NCBI RefSeq assembly: GCF_014646295.1
Contig: NZ_BMNE01000002.1
Location: 436,595-500,594 of the forward strand
DNA: 64,000 nt
DNA from: Nocardia rhizosphaerihabitans
GTDB taxonomy: Bacteria > Actinomycetota > Actinomycetes > Mycobacteriales > Mycobacteriaceae
Reading direction: 5' to 3'
Both the position numbers and the translations under genes were made by a program. Below the pieces are notes generated by a model. The model was not told the origin of the DNA. It did not search any database and worked only from the letters and a program-made list of their open reading frames with translations. Shown piece by piece: positions 61,660 to 64,000 of this stretch; position 1 is the stretch's first letter; every line of letters starts with the position of its first letter.

Positions 61660-62709
61660 ATGCCGAATTCGATCCTGTGGATCGGACTTGTCGTGCTCTG
61701 GGTCTTCGTCCTGTTTCCGATCCTGGCGGACCGGCATCCCCGGATCCGCCGCACCACCGATGCCGCACTCGCCACGCGCGTGCTGCACCGTGGCGGGGCC
61801 GAACGACGGATCCGCATCGGGGCGGCAGGCGGTCACGAGAGTGACCCCGACTACCGGCCCCGTGTGCTGAGCAAGCGCCCCCACCGTACTGATTCGGAGG
61901 ATCGGATGACGACATCGGCCGACGAGCCCGTCACCGAAGCTGACGACGAGAAGCTCACCCCCGCACCGGAACTCGAGGCCGCGGCCGAGACCGAGGTCGA
62001 CCTCGGCGATGACGCGGCGGGCGATGAGCCCGAAGAGCGCGCCGAGACAGCCGATTCCGCGGATGCCGAACTCGATGACCCCGCGGCGGAGCCGGACCCG
62101 GACACCACCGAAGGCGACGACGAGGCCGACCCGCCGGTCGCCGCGCGCATCCCGCCCGCGCCGCCCGCCCGCCTCGAAGACGTCACCGAAGACGTCACCG
62201 AGGATGCCGACGACTTCGACGAGGACTTCGTGCCGAGCAGGCGCGGCCGCGGCGGCTACGACCCCGAGGCCGACGCCATCGCCCGCGCCGCCCGCTACAG
62301 CTTCCGGCAGCGCGCCGTCCTCGGTCTCATCATCGCCACCATCCTGTTCGCCGCGTTCGGCCTGCTGCTGAACTCGATGTTCTGGTGGGCGTGCGGCCTG
62401 TCCACGGCCGTGTTGGTCGGCTACCTGGCCTACCTGCGCAAGCAGGTCCACGTGGAGGAGGAGATCCGCCGCAGGCGCGCGGCCCGCCTCACCCGTGGCA
62501 AGCGCCGCGAGGCCACCGCCACCCCAGAGGCCGCCACGACCCGGCGCACCATGGACCGCGACACCGCCCGCGCCCTGCGCCGCCGCTCCACCCTGCTCGA
62601 CACCGACGACGAGGACCCGATGTTCGAGCACCTGGAAACCTTCGATCCGGCCACCGCGCGCGCCCTACGCACCCGGGTCGAAGACCTCGGCCGCGCAGTC
62701 GGCGAGTAA
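61660..62709 (+). CDS. glpR: GlpR-type divisome membrane protein (SepX/GlpR family)
   Basis: A 349-residue protein homologous to Rv0996 and the Glp receptor GlpR/SepX. N-terminal membrane segment (NSILWIGLVVLWVFVLFPIL, about 3-22), then conserved RRTTDAALATRVLHRGGAERRIR. A long acidic Glu/Asp/Ala-rich cytoplasmic region (about 95-195) leads to RYSFRQRAVLGLIIATILFAAFGLLL and a second TM pair near 225-265, and a basic tail (EEIRRRRAARLTRGKRREA). ATG at 61660 matches homologues; ATG 61651 and GTG 61648 are too close to GGGAGG. Confidence 0.87.
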   Translation: MPNSILWIGLVVLWVFVLFPILADRHPRIRRTTDAALATRVLHRGGAERRIRIGAAGGHESDPDYRPRVLSKRPHRTDSEDRMTTSADEPVTEADDEKLTPAPELEAAAETEVDLGDDAAGDEPEERAETADSADAELDDPAAEPDPDTTEGDDEADPPVAARIPPAPPARLEDVTEDVTEDADDFDEDFVPSRRGRGGYDPEADAIARAARYSFRQRAVLGLIIATILFAAFGLLLNSMFWWACGLSTAVLVGYLAYLRKQVHVEEEIRRRRAARLTRGKRREATATPEAATTRRTMDRDTARALRRRSTLLDTDDEDPMFEHLETFDPATARALRTRVEDLGRAVGE

Positions 62710-62806
62710 CTGGTCGAACCACGCATAACAGCAGGTCAGAGTACCGATTCGGTATCCGGGCGCAACGCCTGATACAGTGTCACAGCGCGGTTCGCCAGAG
62801 CCGCAC

Positions 62807-62879
62807 GGGGCTATAGCGCAGTTGGTAGCGCGTCTCGTTCGCATCGAGAAGGTCAGGGGTTCGATTCCCCTTAGCTCCA
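62807..62879 (+). tRNA. tRNA-Ala (anticodon CGC)
   Basis: A 73-base cloverleaf. The acceptor stem GGGGCTA pairs with TAGCTCC (one G-T wobble), the anticodon loop is TTCGCAT with anticodon CGC at 62840-62842 (reads GCG), and the T arm contains GGGGTTCGATTCCCC. The discriminator is A; CCA is not encoded. It is followed by a terminator at 62888. Confidence 0.95.
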
Positions 62880-62887
62880 CTCCCCAG

Positions 62888-62916
62888 AAATCCCCAGGTC
62901 AGCAACCTGGGGATTT
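62888..62916 (+). terminator. Intrinsic terminator of tRNA-Ala
   Basis: AAATCCCCAGGT (62888-62899) pairs with ACCTGGGGATTT (62905-62916) over CAGCA, ending in a run of five T residues. Confidence 0.93.
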
Positions 62917-62945
62917 TTGCATTAGCCGGGAGGAGTGCACCGCAC

Positions 62946-64000
62946 ATGCCGACGGTCGGAAGAGTTGCCGAGCTGAAAGAACTGGCCGCGCTCGTGGACG
63001 GACCCGATGACCGCAGCGGCATCCTGATCGACGGGGAACCCGGAATCGGAAAGTCCTCGCTGGTCGACGAGACGGTGGCCATGGCGGCCGCGGCGGGGTT
63101 GCGGGTGCTGCGGACCACGGGCGCGGAAGCCGAACACGGCCTCGCCTATGCGGGGCTGCATCGGCTGTTGTACCCGCTGCGGCACGCGTTCGATGCGCTC
63201 CCCGCGCGCCAGTTCGATGCGCTGACGACCGCTTTGGGCATCTCGGACGTCGCGAGCGAGCCGAGCCCGCACCTGGTGGGGCTCGCCGCCCTGACGCTGC
63301 TGGCGGATGTGGCGGCCGAAAGGCCGCTGTTGGTCGTCGCCGAGGACGTGCACTGGCTCGATCCCGCCAGCGCCGAGGTCCTCGCCTTCGTCGCGCGCCG
63401 CATCTACTCCGAACCTGTCGCGCTGCTCGCGACCGTGCGCGACGGCACGAGCTCACCACTGCGTGAGGCCGAACTGGCCGCGATGCGGCTCGGGCCGCTG
63501 ACCGATGACGACGCGAACGCGCTGCTCGACAGCACCGCACCGGACCTGCCCGCCCAGCTTCGCCGCCGGGTGCTGGCCGAGGCGCACGGAAACCCGCTCG
63601 CGTTGACCGAACTGCCGACGGCCGCGGCGGATCTCGCCGAATCCACCCAGATCATCCCGTTGACAGAACGACTGGAGCGGGCGTTCTCGGCGCGCGGCGC
63701 GAAGCTGCCGGAGCGCACCCGGTCGGTCTTGCTGGTCGCGGCGCTCGACGATGGCAATGCCGTCACCGAAACCCTCGCTGCCGCGGGGATTCTCCTGGGA
63801 ACCGAGGTGGAGGCCGATATTCTCGCCCCTGCGGTGGCGGCCCGGTTGATCGATATCCGTTCCGGCACAGTGATGTTCCGTCATCCACTCGTCCGCTCGG
63901 CCCTCGTGGCGGCGGCGACTGCCGAACAACGCCGCCGGGCGCATCTGGCGATCGCCGACCTGCTCGCGGAATCCCCGGATCGGCAGGTGTGGCATCGGGC
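62946..64000 (+). CDS. LuxR-family/AAA-type ATPase transcriptional regulator, 3' truncated
   Basis: The frame is open from ATG 62946 to the window end (351 codons), so the protein continues. MPTVGRVAELKELAAL, Walker A GEPGIGKSSLV, Walker B LLVVAEDVHWLDPASAEVLAFV and AEAHGNPLALTELP are typical of the large (about 900-residue) LAL-type actinobacterial regulators with an N-terminal STAND ATPase and a C-terminal LuxR helix-turn-helix, which would be beyond the window. GGAGG is about 12 bases upstream. The ligand or target is unknown. Confidence 0.85.
   Translation, partial: MPTVGRVAELKELAALVDGPDDRSGILIDGEPGIGKSSLVDETVAMAAAAGLRVLRTTGAEAEHGLAYAGLHRLLYPLRHAFDALPARQFDALTTALGISDVASEPSPHLVGLAALTLLADVAAERPLLVVAEDVHWLDPASAEVLAFVARRIYSEPVALLATVRDGTSSPLREAELAAMRLGPLTDDDANALLDSTAPDLPAQLRRRVLAEAHGNPLALTELPTAAADLAESTQIIPLTERLERAFSARGAKLPERTRSVLLVAALDDGNAVTETLAAAGILLGTEVEADILAPAVAARLIDIRSGTVMFRHPLVRSALVAAATAEQRRRAHLAIADLLAESPDRQVWHR

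Overview
The window is GC-rich actinobacterial DNA, most like a Nocardia or a close mycolic-acid-containing relative (order Mycobacteriales). Three things point there. Gene order follows the Mycobacterium tuberculosis Rv0946c-Rv0996 region: pgi, chorismate mutase, uvrD1, M23 peptidase, sucCD, the Rv0954/Rv0955 homologues, purN-purH, then mprAB-pepD-moaB2, mscL, fmdB, 5-FTHF cyclo-ligase, galU, moeA/glp, rimJ and glpR. MspA-family porins of the nocardial NfpA/NfpB type are present. GTG starts and 4-base start/stop overlaps are frequent. I see no prophage, insertion sequence, transposase or CRISPR array; the window looks like chromosomal backbone with lineage-specific inserts.

Layout. 1-4.8 kb: end of an AraC-type regulator, then a minus-strand run of thyA-dfrA, a cupin, and a DyP peroxidase plus encapsulin nanocompartment pair with a PH-like membrane protein. 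4.8-17.3 kb: cobF, an Fpg/Nei glycosylase, a flavin disulfide reductase with a DUF2630 protein, a divergent MocR/PNPOx pair, a DUF2156 protein next to a rhomboid-like membrane protein, a membrane-anchored esterase, a TetR/DUF4386 divergent pair with twin operators, and an acyltransferase-like/crotonase pair. 17.3-24.1 kb: TetR-aidB, a P-loop kinase, a K+ channel, pgi and a semialdehyde dehydrogenase. 24.1-38 kb: the mycobacterial-type core block from chorismate mutase to purH.

38.5-42 kb: a lectin-LysM protein and a zinc-starvation island, in which two divergent operons encode cysteine-poor (C-minus) ribosomal proteins S18, S14, L33, L28, L31 and L32 plus a CobW-like Mrf homologue. Two Zur-box-like sequences lie between them. 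42.9-47.8 kb: a conservon (sensor kinase, roadblock, DUF742 and GTPase genes) extended by a degenerate MHYT-like membrane protein. 48.1-52.5 kb: the MprAB envelope-stress system and its target pepD, each preceded by an identically spaced TCTCAG direct repeat. 53-56.1 kb: a tandem duplication of a two-gene porin unit, with different regulatory sequences ahead of each copy. 56.2-64 kb: mscL, a SAF-domain protein, fmdB, a cyclo-ligase, galU, the Glp-GlpR divisome pair flanking rimJ, tRNA-Ala(CGC) and the start of a large LuxR-type ATPase regulator that runs off the end.

The most interesting regulatory reading is envelope and stress adaptation: zinc-dependent ribosome remodelling, MprAB-PepD, two separately regulated porin pairs, and several divergent regulator/target pairs with visible operators. 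I did not find a wholly unknown multi-gene defence or biosynthetic system.
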